Shown in pieces: positions 18,110 to 26,443 of a DNA stretch of 64,000 nt (the stretch's first letter is position 1; each line of letters begins with the position of its first letter). The DNA is from JACQFK01 sp964619955 (GTDB taxonomy: Bacteria; Planctomycetota; MHYJ01; JACPRB01): assembly GCA_964619955.1 (NCBI GenBank), contig CAZUJF010000025.1, positions 10,943-74,942 on the forward strand, in the 5' to 3' direction. Both the position numbers and the translations under genes were made by a program. The notes under the pieces are model-generated. The model saw nothing but the letters and a program-made list of their open reading frames with translations, was not told the origin of the DNA and made no database searches.

Positions 18110-18921
18110 CAGGTCCTCGTGGCGGCCAGGAGTTCATCCGGGCTCACGTTCAATCGGAGACGCCAGCGCGGGTCGTAGGGCCCTTCGGCCGGCAGAATAG
18201 GATCGAGAAGACTGTACGAGGGACTGCGGGCCCCGACCCCCTGGATCGCTTCGCGCGTCTGCTCGGGACCGAGTTTGTAGACGTCGAGGAGGTAGCCGAT
18301 CCTCTTGGCCACGACGAACTTCCCGAACCGCTTCACATACTCGAGGAGGCGGTTGAAGTCGAGCTTCTCCCGCGACATCCACAGGGCCCGGCCCAGTTCC
18401 AGGATGCCTCCACAGAGATCGGGCCGGAAGCAGCCGTCCAGGAGCGTGCGCTCGAGATCGCTGAGGGGAGCCCGATCGGTGGACGTCACCCATTCCTCCC
18501 GGAAGCCCCAGAGGCGCGCATCAGGAACCACGACGAATTCGATGCGTGTGGGACCGATCTCGCGGGAGCGTTTGGCCTTTCCGACCGTGACGTGCACAAT
18601 TCGGGACGGCTGAACCAGCAGGTTGTGAAAGGCCAGCGCCCCCAAGTGGGAGATGAAATGAGGTTCGGGGCCCGCCAAGGCGCTGCCGACCAGGAACGCA
18701 TTCCCATACTCTTGTTCTTTTCCGAAGGGAACGACGGCGAAAAGCCCCCGGCGAAGACGGGTCAAGATGCCGCGCCGGGCCAGCTGCCCGAGAAAAACCG
18801 CGGCCTGATGACGGTTCGAATGAGTCACTCCGACGGCATCATCTACCGTGATCAGCGTCTTGTTTTTCACCGCCAAGGCCTCCAGGAAGGAGGCCGCCGT
18901 AGCCCTCAGGGTCTTCAGCAT
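18109..18921 (-). CDS. abiEi: AbiEi-type antitoxin / transcriptional regulator
   Basis: 270 residues with the AbiEi layout: an N-terminal winged-helix region ('VDDAVGVTHSNRHQAAVFLGQLARRGIL', residues about 26-53), then 'LRRGLFAVVP', and a C-terminal domain with 'SDLERTLLDG'. In type IV systems such as AbiE the protein blocks the partner toxin indirectly and represses its own promoter through inverted repeats. Here the partner is truncated, so the antitoxin may be an orphan. A near-consensus promoter ends 5 nt before the ATG, implying a leaderless or very short leader. Surrounding AT-rich sequence and position beside a tRNA gene suggest horizontal origin. Confidence 0.85.
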   Translation of the reverse strand: MLKTLRATAASFLEALAVKNKTLITVDDAVGVTHSNRHQAAVFLGQLARRGILTRLRRGLFAVVPFGKEQEYGNAFLVGSALAGPEPHFISHLGALAFHNLLVQPSRIVHVTVGKAKRSREIGPTRIEFVVVPDARLWGFREEWVTSTDRAPLSDLERTLLDGCFRPDLCGGILELGRALWMSREKLDFNRLLEYVKRFGKFVVAKRIGYLLDVYKLGPEQTREAIQGVGARSPSYSLLDPILPAEGPYDPRWRLRLNVSPDELLAATRT

Positions 18922-18926
18922 GAAGT

Positions 18927-18956
18927 ATATTATCTATCACGTTGTACTTCTGTCAA
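18927..18956 (-). promoter_or_regulatory. Sigma70-type promoter of the AbiEi antitoxin gene
   Basis: On the minus strand TTGACA (18951-18956) and TAATAT (18927-18932) are separated by 18 nt, close to the vegetative consensus. The ATG follows the -10 box after only 5 nt, so transcription would start at or next to the start codon. The region is strikingly AT-rich for this genome. An operator for the antitoxin is expected here, but I cannot delimit it. Confidence 0.7.
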
Positions 18957-18968
18957 GAATACTAAGCA

Positions 18969-19462
18969 CTATATAAATAGATTACAAATCGACAGCACGG
19001 GCCGGTTCGCCAGAGCGCAGGCTTCGTCACAAATGCTGGCGTTCAGGGCGTCAAACAAGATCCTGAACCCGACGAACCCGCCCATGCCATCGTGCTCGGC
19101 AAGAAGACCTCGTCGGTGAGGAAGGCCTTCAAGCCCACGAGCGCCTCGCCCGTCGAGGTCTGGGAGACAAGGTTCGGATTCCACAGCGTCTCGAGGATGG
19201 CCGGATTGCCCTTGAGCCCCAGGCGGCAGAACTTGCCCAGCTCGTGAAGGGTGAGGTCCGGACCGTTCCCGGCATGCGTCTCGGGCCCGAAGCCGTCGAT
19301 CGACAGGAACTCCGCCAGCGGCGGAACGAAGACGCCGACGAAATCATCATCGCTGCCTTCGACGTCGATGCCATAGGCTTTGCTCCCCGACTGGACGAGC
19401 AGGCAAAGGCTGAGGTTCCGGCTGCCGAGCGAATCCAGGACGTTCACGGGAACCTGAATCAT
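18969..19462 (-). pseudogene. Broken nucleotidyltransferase (RlaP-like, PF10127 type)
   Basis: The frame from ATG 19462 encodes a nucleotidyltransferase start: 'VQSGSKAYGIDVEGSDDDFVG' (residues about 23-43) gives the Gly-Ser and Asp-rich motif, then 'FCRLGLKGNPAILETLW' (residues about 78-94), both typical of predicted RlaP-like transferases. After 'LKAFLTDEVFL' this frame becomes Ser/Gly low complexity and stops at 19043. In the neighbouring frame the same DNA continues 'AEHDGMGGFVGFRIL', which fits the expected family continuation, and runs to a stop at 18969. This indicates a one-base frameshift near 19105 and a missing C-terminal half. It lies between the antitoxin promoter and the tRNA 3' end. 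Likely a decayed remnant of an accessory island. Confidence 0.65.
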
Positions 19463-19493
19463 TCCGCTTGGCCCCGTCGCCGACGATTCAAAG

Positions 19494-19567
19494 TGGGCCC
19501 GCCCGGACTCGAACCGGGAACCAAGGGATTATGAGTCCCCTGCTCTGACCAATTGAGCTACGGGCCC
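19494..19567 (-). tRNA. tRNA with CAT anticodon, probably tRNA-Ile2 (lysidine) rather than elongator Met
   Basis: 74 nt fold into a standard cloverleaf: acceptor GGGCCCG/CGGGCCC with A73, D stem GCTC/GAGC, anticodon loop CTCATAA on a GGGGA/TCCCT stem, and T arm CCCGG-TTCGAGT-CCGGG. The CCA end is not encoded. The anticodon CAT can be Met or lysidine-modified Ile. The run 'GAGCAGGGGACTCATAATCC' recalls bacterial tRNA-Ile2 more than elongator tRNA-Met, so Ile2 is favoured but not certain. The decayed accessory genes begin directly after its 3' end, a common integration site arrangement. Confidence 0.92.
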
Positions 19568-19575
19568 CTGACAAC

Positions 19576-19605
19576 AAAAAAGCCCCCGGCCTCGCGGCCG
19601 GGGGC
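19576..19605 (-). terminator. Rho-independent terminator
   Basis: A 10-bp GC hairpin (GCCCCCGGCC-type arms, 4-nt loop) is followed on the minus strand by six T. It lies 37 nt after the stop of the phage-ABA-like gene and just before the tRNA, so it ends the minus-strand operon that starts near 21779. Confidence 0.88.
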
Positions 19606-19642
19606 GCTTATCCTACCTGATGCGCCGCACTCCCCGCCCGCC

Positions 19643-20041
19643 CTACGTGGAGGGCCCTATGGTCCGCAGCGCCGCCTGGCAGATCGCCGCGGACGCCGAA
19701 TCCGCCCGCTCCTCGATGAAGCCGCCGTCCCGGCTCAGCTTGCAGATCCAGGGCTGCACGCCCCCCGCCGGGTTCTTCCCCGAGATGAGCGCGGCGAACG
19801 CGCACTCCTTCCGCAGCCGCTCCAGCACCTCCATCGCCGCCTGCAGCGTCGTGCTGTAGCGCGGCACGATCACCGGCAGCCCGTTGCCGCCCGGCGGCAG
19901 GCCCGCGAAGTCGTCCAGCACCTTCTCGCCGAACACGTTCGCGATCCCCTGGAAGCGAACGTCCTTCCAGCCCATCAGACGCGACGCCACCTGCGCGTCC
20001 AGGTCCCGCACCGGACTCGGCCCCGTCGCCGGAGCGTTCAT
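19643..20041 (-). CDS. Phage ABA-sandwich-like small protein
   Basis: 132 residues starting at ATG 20041, which overlaps the stop of the upstream propeller gene (ATGA). The order 'DLDAQVASRLMGW', then 'RYSTTLQAAMEVLERL', then 'ASAAICQAALR' matches the pattern of phage ABA-sandwich domain proteins, small proteins of unknown role found in phages and bacterial genomes. The usual Trp/aromatic-rich middle is present. Finding it translationally coupled to a secreted beta-propeller gene is odd, since no other phage gene is nearby. Cytoplasmic by lack of signal sequence. Function unknown. Confidence 0.6.
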   Translation of the reverse strand: MNAPATGPSPVRDLDAQVASRLMGWKDVRFQGIANVFGEKVLDDFAGLPPGGNGLPVIVPRYSTTLQAAMEVLERLRKECAFAALISGKNPAGGVQPWICKLSRDGGFIEERADSASAAICQAALRTIGPST

Positions 20042-21267
20042 CGCGGATCCCCTTCGCCCAGGCACCACAAACTCTTCTGCGTTCTCATGTAAATCCTTCC
20101 TCGGGACAGCGCCGGGGAGGCGTAACACTCCTCGCCCAGCTCGTTCCGGGCCACCCGCTCGAAGACCGGCCCGGCCTTCAGCACGTGCGTCACGCCCTTG
20201 TCGTCCGGGAAGTATAACAGGCCGCCCGCCGCCACCGGCGACGCGCTGTGGTGCTCCCCGAGCTGCTCCTTCCAGAGCCGCTTCCCCGTCTTCGCCTCCA
20301 GCGCGCTCGCCTGACCGTTGTCCGAGACCAGATAGAACAGCGACCCCACGGCCAGCGGCGACGGCACGTACGAGACCCCCTGCGTCTGGCGCCAGAGCTC
20401 GTGCGTCTTCGTCACGTTGCCCTCCCCGTCGGGCTTGATCCCGATCAGGAAGTGCTTCGGAAAGCCGCCCGTCACGAAGAAGACGTCCTCGGTGCAGACG
20501 AGACTCGCCACGAACTGCTCCGTCGGGCCGTCGAGGACCCACCACTGCTTCCCCGTCGACGGATCGTACGACGCCACGCTCTTGCTCCCGCTCAAGACCA
20601 GCTGCGGCTTGCCCGCCGCCTCGAAGATCACGGGCGGGACGTAGGACCGCGTCCGGTTCGGCCGGTCGATCCGCCAGCGCTCCTCGCCCGTCGCCTGGTC
20701 CAGCGCCACGATCCACGCTTCCGCGTCCTGGTCTCCGTTGAAGATGACCAGGTCCTTCCAGAGCACCGGCGAACTGCAGAACCCGTGCACCGAGAAGAAT
20801 TTCCCCGGGGTCTTCTCCCAAAGCCGCCTGCCGTCGAGGTCGTAGCAGTAGACCCTGAAATTCGGCGCGTCCAGGAACGCCACCCAGAGACGTTTGCCGT
20901 CCGTCAGCGGCGTCGAACTCGCCCAGCTGTTCAGGCCGTGTTTGCGCTCGATCTCCGAGACCTGGACCTTCTCGTCCCAGAGCAGCTTCCCCGTCTTCGC
21001 GTCGAAGCAGAGCAGCCGCCGCTCCTTCGTCGCCTCAAGGCAGGTCGTCAGAAAGATCCGGTCACCCCAGATGACCGGCGAGGAATGCCCCGTGCCCGGG
21101 ACCGGCACCTTCCAGCGCACGTGCTCCGTCGGACTCCAGGTCACGGGGAACTTCGTCTCGGACGTCGTCCCGTCGCCCTTCGGCCCGCGCCAGCCCGGCC
21201 ATTCCTGCGCCGCGGCCGGCGCCGCGAGCAGGAGCAGGACCGAGAGCATCCCCGGGATCATCTTCAT
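20038..21267 (-). CDS. Secreted PQQ-type beta-propeller protein
   Basis: 409 residues with a clear signal peptide (hydrophobic stretch ending 'AAPAAAQ') and the 'EWPGWRGPKGDG' opening. Several PQQ-like blades repeat the 'D..TGK.LW' motif. Sequences of this type fold into a seven- or eight-bladed propeller. Enzymatic quinoproteins also need calcium ligands and often a vicinal disulfide, which I do not recognise here, so a catalytic role is unproven. It is second in an operon (short anchored protein, this gene, phage-ABA-like gene). A 'TATAGA' box lies 5 nt before the ATG on the minus strand. Confidence 0.85.
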   Translation of the reverse strand: MKMIPGMLSVLLLLAAPAAAQEWPGWRGPKGDGTTSETKFPVTWSPTEHVRWKVPVPGTGHSSPVIWGDRIFLTTCLEATKERRLLCFDAKTGKLLWDEKVQVSEIERKHGLNSWASSTPLTDGKRLWVAFLDAPNFRVYCYDLDGRRLWEKTPGKFFSVHGFCSSPVLWKDLVIFNGDQDAEAWIVALDQATGEERWRIDRPNRTRSYVPPVIFEAAGKPQLVLSGSKSVASYDPSTGKQWWVLDGPTEQFVASLVCTEDVFFVTGGFPKHFLIGIKPDGEGNVTKTHELWRQTQGVSYVPSPLAVGSLFYLVSDNGQASALEAKTGKRLWKEQLGEHHSASPVAAGGLLYFPDDKGVTHVLKAGPVFERVARNELGEECYASPALSRGRIYMRTQKSLWCLGEGDPR

Positions 21268-21290
21268 GCCTCTCTATACGGAAGCGGATC

Positions 21291-21779
21291 CTACTTCTTC
21301 TCGCCGTCGGACGAAAGCAGCGCACGCCGCCCGTCGCCCGGCGGCAGCGCCTCAAGGAAGGCCCGGCGCTCCGGGCCCGGAGGCGCGGCCTTCAGCTGCA
21401 GCCAGCGGATCTGCAGCCTGTTCCGCTGATCCACGAAGCGGTACAGGGTGTCGTCCGTGTTGCCGAGTTTCTCGTGGCAGAGCATCATCCGCTCCCAGAT
21501 CCGCGGCACGTTCGCGTCGTAGACCGCCGAACCCGCGTAGCGCAGTTCGAAATCGCGGTAGAAATCGAGCGCCGTCTTGATGAAGTCCTTCTCGAAGGCC
21601 CGGTCCGCCCCCGTCAGGATCTTCTGCGCGGCGCCCTCCAGGCCCGTCGCGGGCGGGGGCTCCGGAACGGGGACCGGCTCCGGCCGCCCCTTGGGCTTCA
21701 GGATCGCCGCCGTGATCCCGATGGCCGCCAGCAGCGCCACGAGCAGGCAGGTCTGGGACTTCGTCAGCGCCGCCGCCAT
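21291..21779 (-). CDS. Hypothetical protein with one N-terminal membrane anchor
   Basis: 162 residues from ATG 21779. A single hydrophobic segment (about residues 9-26) is followed by a Pro/Glu-rich linker ('RPEPVPVPEPPP') and a helical domain with 'YRDFELRYAGSAVYDAN', which resembles a tetratricopeptide-type repeat seen in outer-membrane assembly proteins. The C-terminus is charged. It stands 23 nt before the propeller gene on the same strand and starts the operon. I do not recognise the family. The layout (membrane anchor plus TPR-like domain next to a propeller) could mean a BamD/BamB-like envelope complex, but that is a guess. Confidence 0.6.
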   Translation of the reverse strand: MAAALTKSQTCLLVALLAAIGITAAILKPKGRPEPVPVPEPPPATGLEGAAQKILTGADRAFEKDFIKTALDFYRDFELRYAGSAVYDANVPRIWERMMLCHEKLGNTDDTLYRFVDQRNRLQIRWLQLKAAPPGPERRAFLEALPPGDGRRALLSSDGEKK

Positions 21780-21884
21780 GCCACCTCCGACGGCGAATTC
21801 CCGCGCCGATCCTGAGGCGCGGGGGGTCGCCCGGCGTATATTATACCGACGATACCGACCCCGCCTTTGATGGAGATTGGACCC

Positions 21885-23147
21885 GTGAAACGATTCGCCG
21901 TCGCCGCCGCCCTGCTGCTGCTCTGCCTCCCCGGCGCCTCCGCCCAGCAGGCCAAGGGGAAGGAAAAGGCCCTCGAATGGGGCCAGTTCCGCGGCGTGAA
22001 TCGCGACGGCCTCTCCCCCGACACGGGCCTGCTCAAGCAATGGCCCGCGGGCGGCCCGCCCCTCCTCTGGAAGACGACGGGCCTCGGCGCCGGCTACTCC
22101 AGCGTCTCGATCTCCACGAAGCAGATCTTCACCATGGGCGACGTGAACGGCGGCTGCCACCTCATTTCCTTCAATCTTGAGGACGGCAAACTGCTGTGGT
22201 CGGTGAAAATCGGCAACGCCGGCGCCCCCGGCGGCTACGGCGGCCCGCGCTGCACCCCCGCCACGGACGGCATGTTCGTGTGGGCGCTCAGCCAGTCCGG
22301 CGACCTCGTCTGCCATCAGGCGGCCACCGGCAAGCCGGTCTGGAAGAAGAGCATGGAAGGCGACTTCGGCGGCAAGATGATGTCCGGCTGGGGCTATTCC
22401 GAATCCCCCCTGCTCGACGGCAACATGCTCGTGGTGACTCCCGGCGGCGACCGCGGCACCGTCGCGGCGCTCAACAAGATGACCGGAGCGCTGGTCTGGC
22501 AGAGCGGCGAACTCAAGGACGCCGCCGCGTACAGCTCGCTGCTCCCCATCGACACCGGCAAGATCCGCCAGTACATCGTGTTCACGGACAAGACCGTCGC
22601 CGGGTTCATGTCCACCAACGGCAAACTCCTCTGGAAAATCCCGCGTCCCGGCCAGACCGCCATCTGCTCCACGCCCGTGTACAGCAAGGACGGCACCCTC
22701 TTCGTCAGCTCCGGCTACAACGTCGGCTGCAACGGCTTCAAGCTCACGCTGGCCGGCAACGCCTTCAAGATCGAGCAGCTCTACGAAGGCAAACAGATGC
22801 GCAACCACCACGGCGGCATGGTGATGGTCGGCGACCACGTCTACGGACTCGATGAAGGCGCGCTCAAGTGCATCGAGGCCAAGACCGGCAAGGTCGCCTG
22901 GGAGAACCGCAACGTCGGCAAGGGCGCCGTGATCTTTGCGGACGGCATGCTCATCGCGCGCGGCGAGGCCGGCGCCGGCACCGTCTCCCTCGTCGAGGCC
23001 AATCCCGCGGCCTACAAGGAACTCAGCAAGTTCGACCAGCCCGACCGCAGCGACAAGAACAGCTGGGCCAATCCCGTCGTCTACGGCGGCCGGCTCTATC
23101 TGCGGGACGACAACGTCCTCCTCTGCTACAACCTCAAGGCCAAGTAG
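21885..23147 (+). CDS. Secreted PQQ-type beta-propeller protein
   Basis: 420 residues if started at GTG 21885, which has a GGAGA Shine-Dalgarno-like run about 9 nt upstream and yields a textbook signal peptide ('KRFAVAAALLLLCLPGASA'). An ATG at 21870 in the same frame would add five residues. The mature part opens 'WGQFRGVNRDGLSPDTG' and holds blades with 'DGKLLWSVKI', 'TGKPVWKKS' and 'TGKVAWENR' motifs. No calcium site or heme motif is recognised. It is transcribed divergently from the operon at 20-21.8 kb across a 105-bp gap holding TATATT/TATACC boxes. The metallophosphoesterase gene starts 3 nt after its stop. Confidence 0.85.
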   Translation: MKRFAVAAALLLLCLPGASAQQAKGKEKALEWGQFRGVNRDGLSPDTGLLKQWPAGGPPLLWKTTGLGAGYSSVSISTKQIFTMGDVNGGCHLISFNLEDGKLLWSVKIGNAGAPGGYGGPRCTPATDGMFVWALSQSGDLVCHQAATGKPVWKKSMEGDFGGKMMSGWGYSESPLLDGNMLVVTPGGDRGTVAALNKMTGALVWQSGELKDAAAYSSLLPIDTGKIRQYIVFTDKTVAGFMSTNGKLLWKIPRPGQTAICSTPVYSKDGTLFVSSGYNVGCNGFKLTLAGNAFKIEQLYEGKQMRNHHGGMVMVGDHVYGLDEGALKCIEAKTGKVAWENRNVGKGAVIFADGMLIARGEAGAGTVSLVEANPAAYKELSKFDQPDRSDKNSWANPVVYGGRLYLRDDNVLLCYNLKAK

Positions 23148-23150
23148 CGG

Positions 23151-24137
23151 ATGAAACGGGCCGTCCTCCCCGACGTCCACGGGAACCTCGAGGCCCTGGA
23201 CGCCGTCCTGCGCGACATCGACTCGCGCAACGACCGCGGCGCCGGCATCGCCGAGATCCTCTGCCTGGGCGACGTCGTCGGCCTCGGACCCAATCCGCGG
23301 GAATGCCTCGAGCGCGTCAAACAGCGCTGCGCCCGCACGCTGCTCGGGGATCACGAACGCAAGACGATCGAGAAGATCCGCAAGCCCCTGAACCCGGTCG
23401 AGGATCTCGGGCCCGGCGGCCGCGAAGGCGTCCTCTGGGCCATCCACCAGCTGCTCGGCAGCGACGCCGGCCCGGGCTACGACGACTCGCCGACGATCGA
23501 GCTGCTGGGCACCGTCTTCGCCCCCGACTACGAGGCGAAGCTCGCGGCGGAGCTGGCGCGCCGCACGGAGCACGCGACGGAACTGCAGGTGCCCCTCGCC
23601 GAGCGCATGGCGGGCGGGGAAACGGCGATGACGCGCGCGCTCCTGACCCGCATGCTCACGCATTCCGGGATCCGCGGCCTCGTCCTGCAGTTCATGCACC
23701 GCACGAAGATCCGCCGCGAGGCGGACGAGTGGCTCCGCTGGCTGGGCTCGCTGCCCGCCTCCGCGCGCATCGACCACGCCCGCCTCGTCCACGACAACCC
23801 TTTCGCGCCGGGCGACGGCCGGCCCGTCCTCGACGCGCCCGCCGATCCCGCAAAACCCTTTCATCCGCTCTCGACGCTGTTCAGCAAACTCGACTGGGGC
23901 AGCTCCACGCTCCTCTTCTTCGGCCACTCCCACGCCGCCGGCGTCTACCGCGACCCCGCACGGCCGGGCCTGCTCGCCGCGAACCCCGGCTGCCTGAAGG
24001 CCGGCGCCCCCGAAGCCACCTGGCTGCTTTGGGACCCGGCGGCCGAGCCGCGCGTCGAGCTGGTGCGCGTCCCCGTCTCCCAGGCCGCCCTCACCCTCGA
24101 GAAAATGGGCTCGGCGGGGCTTCCCCTTCCGACATAG
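23151..24137 (+). CDS. Metallophosphoesterase family protein
   Basis: 328 residues with the calcineurin-like metal motifs in order: 'DVHGN' (residues 8-12), 'GDVVGLGPNP' near 43, 'GDHE' near 66, and 'FFGHSHAAGVY' near residue 257. These supply the two-metal phosphoesterase centre. An insert of about 120 residues between the second and third blocks is longer than in minimal phosphodiesterases. The substrate is unknown; this subfamily includes protein and nucleotide phosphatases. It follows the propeller gene by 3 nt and precedes the cysteine desulfurase by 15 nt, so it is probably part of a four-gene operon. Confidence 0.82.
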   Translation: MKRAVLPDVHGNLEALDAVLRDIDSRNDRGAGIAEILCLGDVVGLGPNPRECLERVKQRCARTLLGDHERKTIEKIRKPLNPVEDLGPGGREGVLWAIHQLLGSDAGPGYDDSPTIELLGTVFAPDYEAKLAAELARRTEHATELQVPLAERMAGGETAMTRALLTRMLTHSGIRGLVLQFMHRTKIRREADEWLRWLGSLPASARIDHARLVHDNPFAPGDGRPVLDAPADPAKPFHPLSTLFSKLDWGSSTLLFFGHSHAAGVYRDPARPGLLAANPGCLKAGAPEATWLLWDPAAEPRVELVRVPVSQAALTLEKMGSAGLPLPT

Positions 24138-24152
24138 AATGGGCGTCGTTCC

Positions 24153-25283
24153 ATGAACGCCGATCCGGACGCCCGCTATTTCGACTACGCCGCCAGCGCC
24201 CCGCCCTGGCCGGAGGCGCTCCGGCGCTTCGAGCAGGTCTCGGCGGAAGCCTTCGGAAATCCCTCCGCCTCCCACGCCTGGGGTCGGAAGGCGCGGACCC
24301 TGCTGGAAGGCGCCCGGCAGTCCCTCCTGGACCGGACGGGCTTCCGGGGCGATCTCGTGCTCAGCTCCGGCGCCACCGAGGCGAACAACCTGGTCCTCCG
24401 CAGCGTCATGGGCGCCTTTCCGAAGGGGAGACTGCTGCTCGCGGCCGACGTCCACGCCTCCGCCTGGTTCGCGAAGGAGCTCTGGCCCGGACGGGTCGAC
24501 ATCCTCCCGACGGGCCCGAACGGACTCCTCGATCCCGGGCGCCTCGCCGCGGCACTGAACTCCGCACACGTCCTCTGCAGCCTCGTGCACGCCAACAACG
24601 AAACCGGCGTGATCCAGGATCTGGCGGCCCTCGCCGCCGTCTGCGCATCCCGGAAGGTTCCCCTGCACGCGGACTGCGTCCAGATCCTCGGCCACCTCCC
24701 GGCGGACTACTCCGGCGCCACCTACGCCACGTTTTCCGCCCACAAGTTCGGCGGTCCGCGCGGCGTGGGCGGCGTGTTCACCCGGGCCCCCGGACTCGCC
24801 GCACAGATCTCCGGCGGCGGACAGGAACGGGGACGGCGCAGCGGCACCGAGCCCGTCGCGGGGCTCGCCGCCGCCGCGCTGGCGCTGGAACTCTCGCTGA
24901 CCGCCGAGCCCTCGGAAACGCCGCGCCTCCGGGAACTCGCCCGCACGCTGACGCAGCAGCTGCTTCGCGAGATCCCGGGCCTGCTCGTGAACTCCGACAC
25001 CGAGCGCGGCCTGCCCGGCCTCGTCTCGGTCTGCCTGCCCGGCCTCACCGGCGAAACCGTGGCCGTCGAGATGAGCCTCCGGGGCTTCGCCCTCTCCGCG
25101 GGCGCCGCCTGCGGATCGGGCCGCATGGAGCCGTCCCGCGTCGTGCTCGCCATGGGCCGCACCCGCGAGCAGGCGCTCGGCACCCTCCGCATCTCCATGG
25201 GCCGGGGCACGACGCCGGCCTCCGTGCAGGAACTCGCCGCCACCCTCCGGGAGGTCGTGGAGAAGCAGAGGGCCCTGGCGTGA
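24153..25283 (+). CDS. Cysteine desulfurase (class V aminotransferase, NifS-like), copy 1
   Basis: 376 residues, the normal size. 'YFDYAASAP', 'SGATEANNL', 'HANNETGVIQD' and 'HADCVQ' are family motifs. The PLP lysine is in 'SAHKFGGPRG', and a catalytic cysteine is present in 'SAGAACGSGRMEPS', the position that takes sulfur from cysteine in NifS/IscS enzymes. It makes persulfide sulfur for Fe-S clusters or other sulfur-bearing products. A TAGAAT box ends 12 nt before the ATG, so it may also have its own promoter. Its TGA overlaps the GTG start of the next gene. A second, different desulfurase lies at 57.5 kb. Confidence 0.88.
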   Translation: MNADPDARYFDYAASAPPWPEALRRFEQVSAEAFGNPSASHAWGRKARTLLEGARQSLLDRTGFRGDLVLSSGATEANNLVLRSVMGAFPKGRLLLAADVHASAWFAKELWPGRVDILPTGPNGLLDPGRLAAALNSAHVLCSLVHANNETGVIQDLAALAAVCASRKVPLHADCVQILGHLPADYSGATYATFSAHKFGGPRGVGGVFTRAPGLAAQISGGGQERGRRSGTEPVAGLAAAALALELSLTAEPSETPRLRELARTLTQQLLREIPGLLVNSDTERGLPGLVSVCLPGLTGETVAVEMSLRGFALSAGAACGSGRMEPSRVVLAMGRTREQALGTLRISMGRGTTPASVQELAATLREVVEKQRALA

Positions 25284-26443
25284 GCGGTTTCGAAGCAGCG
25301 CCGCTCCGCCTCGATTCCCCCGCGCCCGAACGCGTGCGGGCCGCCTACCAGGAACTGCCCGAGCGCGGAGCTCTGGAGATCCGCTGCCGTCCCGGGGAGC
25401 GCGCCGCGCTGCTCCGCGCCGCGGAAGCCGCCGGATTCTTCGGCATGCGCCTGGACGAAGCCGGCCTGCGGGCCTGGAAGGGCAAGGCCGGTCCCTGTTT
25501 CGAAACCGGCCGCGACGCCGCCTATCGCGGATCCGCCGCCGCGGCGCTCGACGACGACGGCCACCTGCTCTTCGGCCGCCTGCGGCTCTGCGAGAAGACC
25601 GCCGAGCTCTACCGCTCGCCCGCGTACGCCGGATTGGTCGAGGTTTCCGAGGGAAGCCCCGCCCTGCTCGCGCGGCTGGGGAAGGATCCGGCCCCCTTCG
25701 ACTGCGACACGTTCGAACGCGACGCGGCCGCGCTTGCGTCGACGCTGGTCGCAACGACGGATTCCGGCGGGAAAAGCGCCGTCTACTATCCCGGGCCCTT
25801 CCGGATGCTCATCCTCCGCGACGGAACGATCCTCAAACGCGGCGAACAGGTCCTCGTGGAGCGCGGAGCGGCGGAAGCGCTCGTCGCCCGTGACGGCGCG
25901 CTCCCGGCCCCCGGGGGCGCGACGGCCCCGAACTACCTGACCCTGTTCCGGGAACGGGGCGCCGCGTGCCTCCTGGAAGGCGCGGCCGTTTCAAGCGCGG
26001 GAACCGCCCCCGACCTGGTCTCGCTCGGAGCGGCGCCGCTCAAGCTCCGCCGCCGCCTCGTGAGGCTCATCGAACGGGGGGACGACTACTTCATCCTGAG
26101 CGGCAGCGACCCCGCCCAGGCGGACGGCTGCTGTCCCAGCGACGACGTCGGCGCCGCCCAGGTGCTCGTGCGCGCGGGGGTCCTCGCCGCCGTCACGGCC
26201 TCGGCCGACGCGGCCTGCCCGGCCACGATCTTCGCCTTCGCCGGCGAACTCCGCCTGAAGGACGGACGTCCCGAATTCTCGCGCAATGCCCCGCTGCGGG
26301 AACAGGCGCTCGCCTATCTGCGCTCGGGGGCCGGACTGCTGCCGCGCGTGCTGTTGCGCGCGCTCCTCTTCCTGCTGCTGGCGCTCGGGGCCGCGGGGCT
26401 CGCCTGGCAGATCCTGACGCTCACTCGCTCCGGAGCGCGCTGA
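25280..26443 (+). CDS. Unknown protein with TusA-like N-terminus and C-terminal membrane helix
   Basis: 387 residues from a GTG that overlaps the desulfurase stop (GTGA). The first ~70 residues ('LRLDSPAPERVRAAYQEL', then 'GALEIRC') follow the pattern of the sulfur carrier TusA/SirA fold, but the sulfur-carrying cysteine position reads Ser-Pro-Ala-Pro. The middle part (about 70-320) is not recognised; it contains a 'DGCCPSDDVGAAQVL' block with adjacent cysteines. A single hydrophobic helix (about residues 352-378, 'LLLALGAAGLAW') ends the protein. Translational coupling to a cysteine desulfurase suggests sulfur transfer to a membrane-located partner. The stop overlaps the convergent ABC permease by 23 nt. 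Confidence 0.6.
   Translation: MSGFEAAPLRLDSPAPERVRAAYQELPERGALEIRCRPGERAALLRAAEAAGFFGMRLDEAGLRAWKGKAGPCFETGRDAAYRGSAAAALDDDGHLLFGRLRLCEKTAELYRSPAYAGLVEVSEGSPALLARLGKDPAPFDCDTFERDAAALASTLVATTDSGGKSAVYYPGPFRMLILRDGTILKRGEQVLVERGAAEALVARDGALPAPGGATAPNYLTLFRERGAACLLEGAAVSSAGTAPDLVSLGAAPLKLRRRLVRLIERGDDYFILSGSDPAQADGCCPSDDVGAAQVLVRAGVLAAVTASADAACPATIFAFAGELRLKDGRPEFSRNAPLREQALAYLRSGAGLLPRVLLRALLFLLLALGAAGLAWQILTLTRSGAR

Noticed and set aside
17765..18921. A functional AbiE toxin-antitoxin / abortive infection system
   Set aside because: The toxin is cut to 114 residues with a frame change after the first ~75, so only the antitoxin appears intact.
19494..19567. Attachment-site duplication from the tRNA 3' end
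   Set aside because: I looked for a second copy of the tRNA 3' end near 17.7 kb and found none, so integration at this tRNA remains only a contextual guess.
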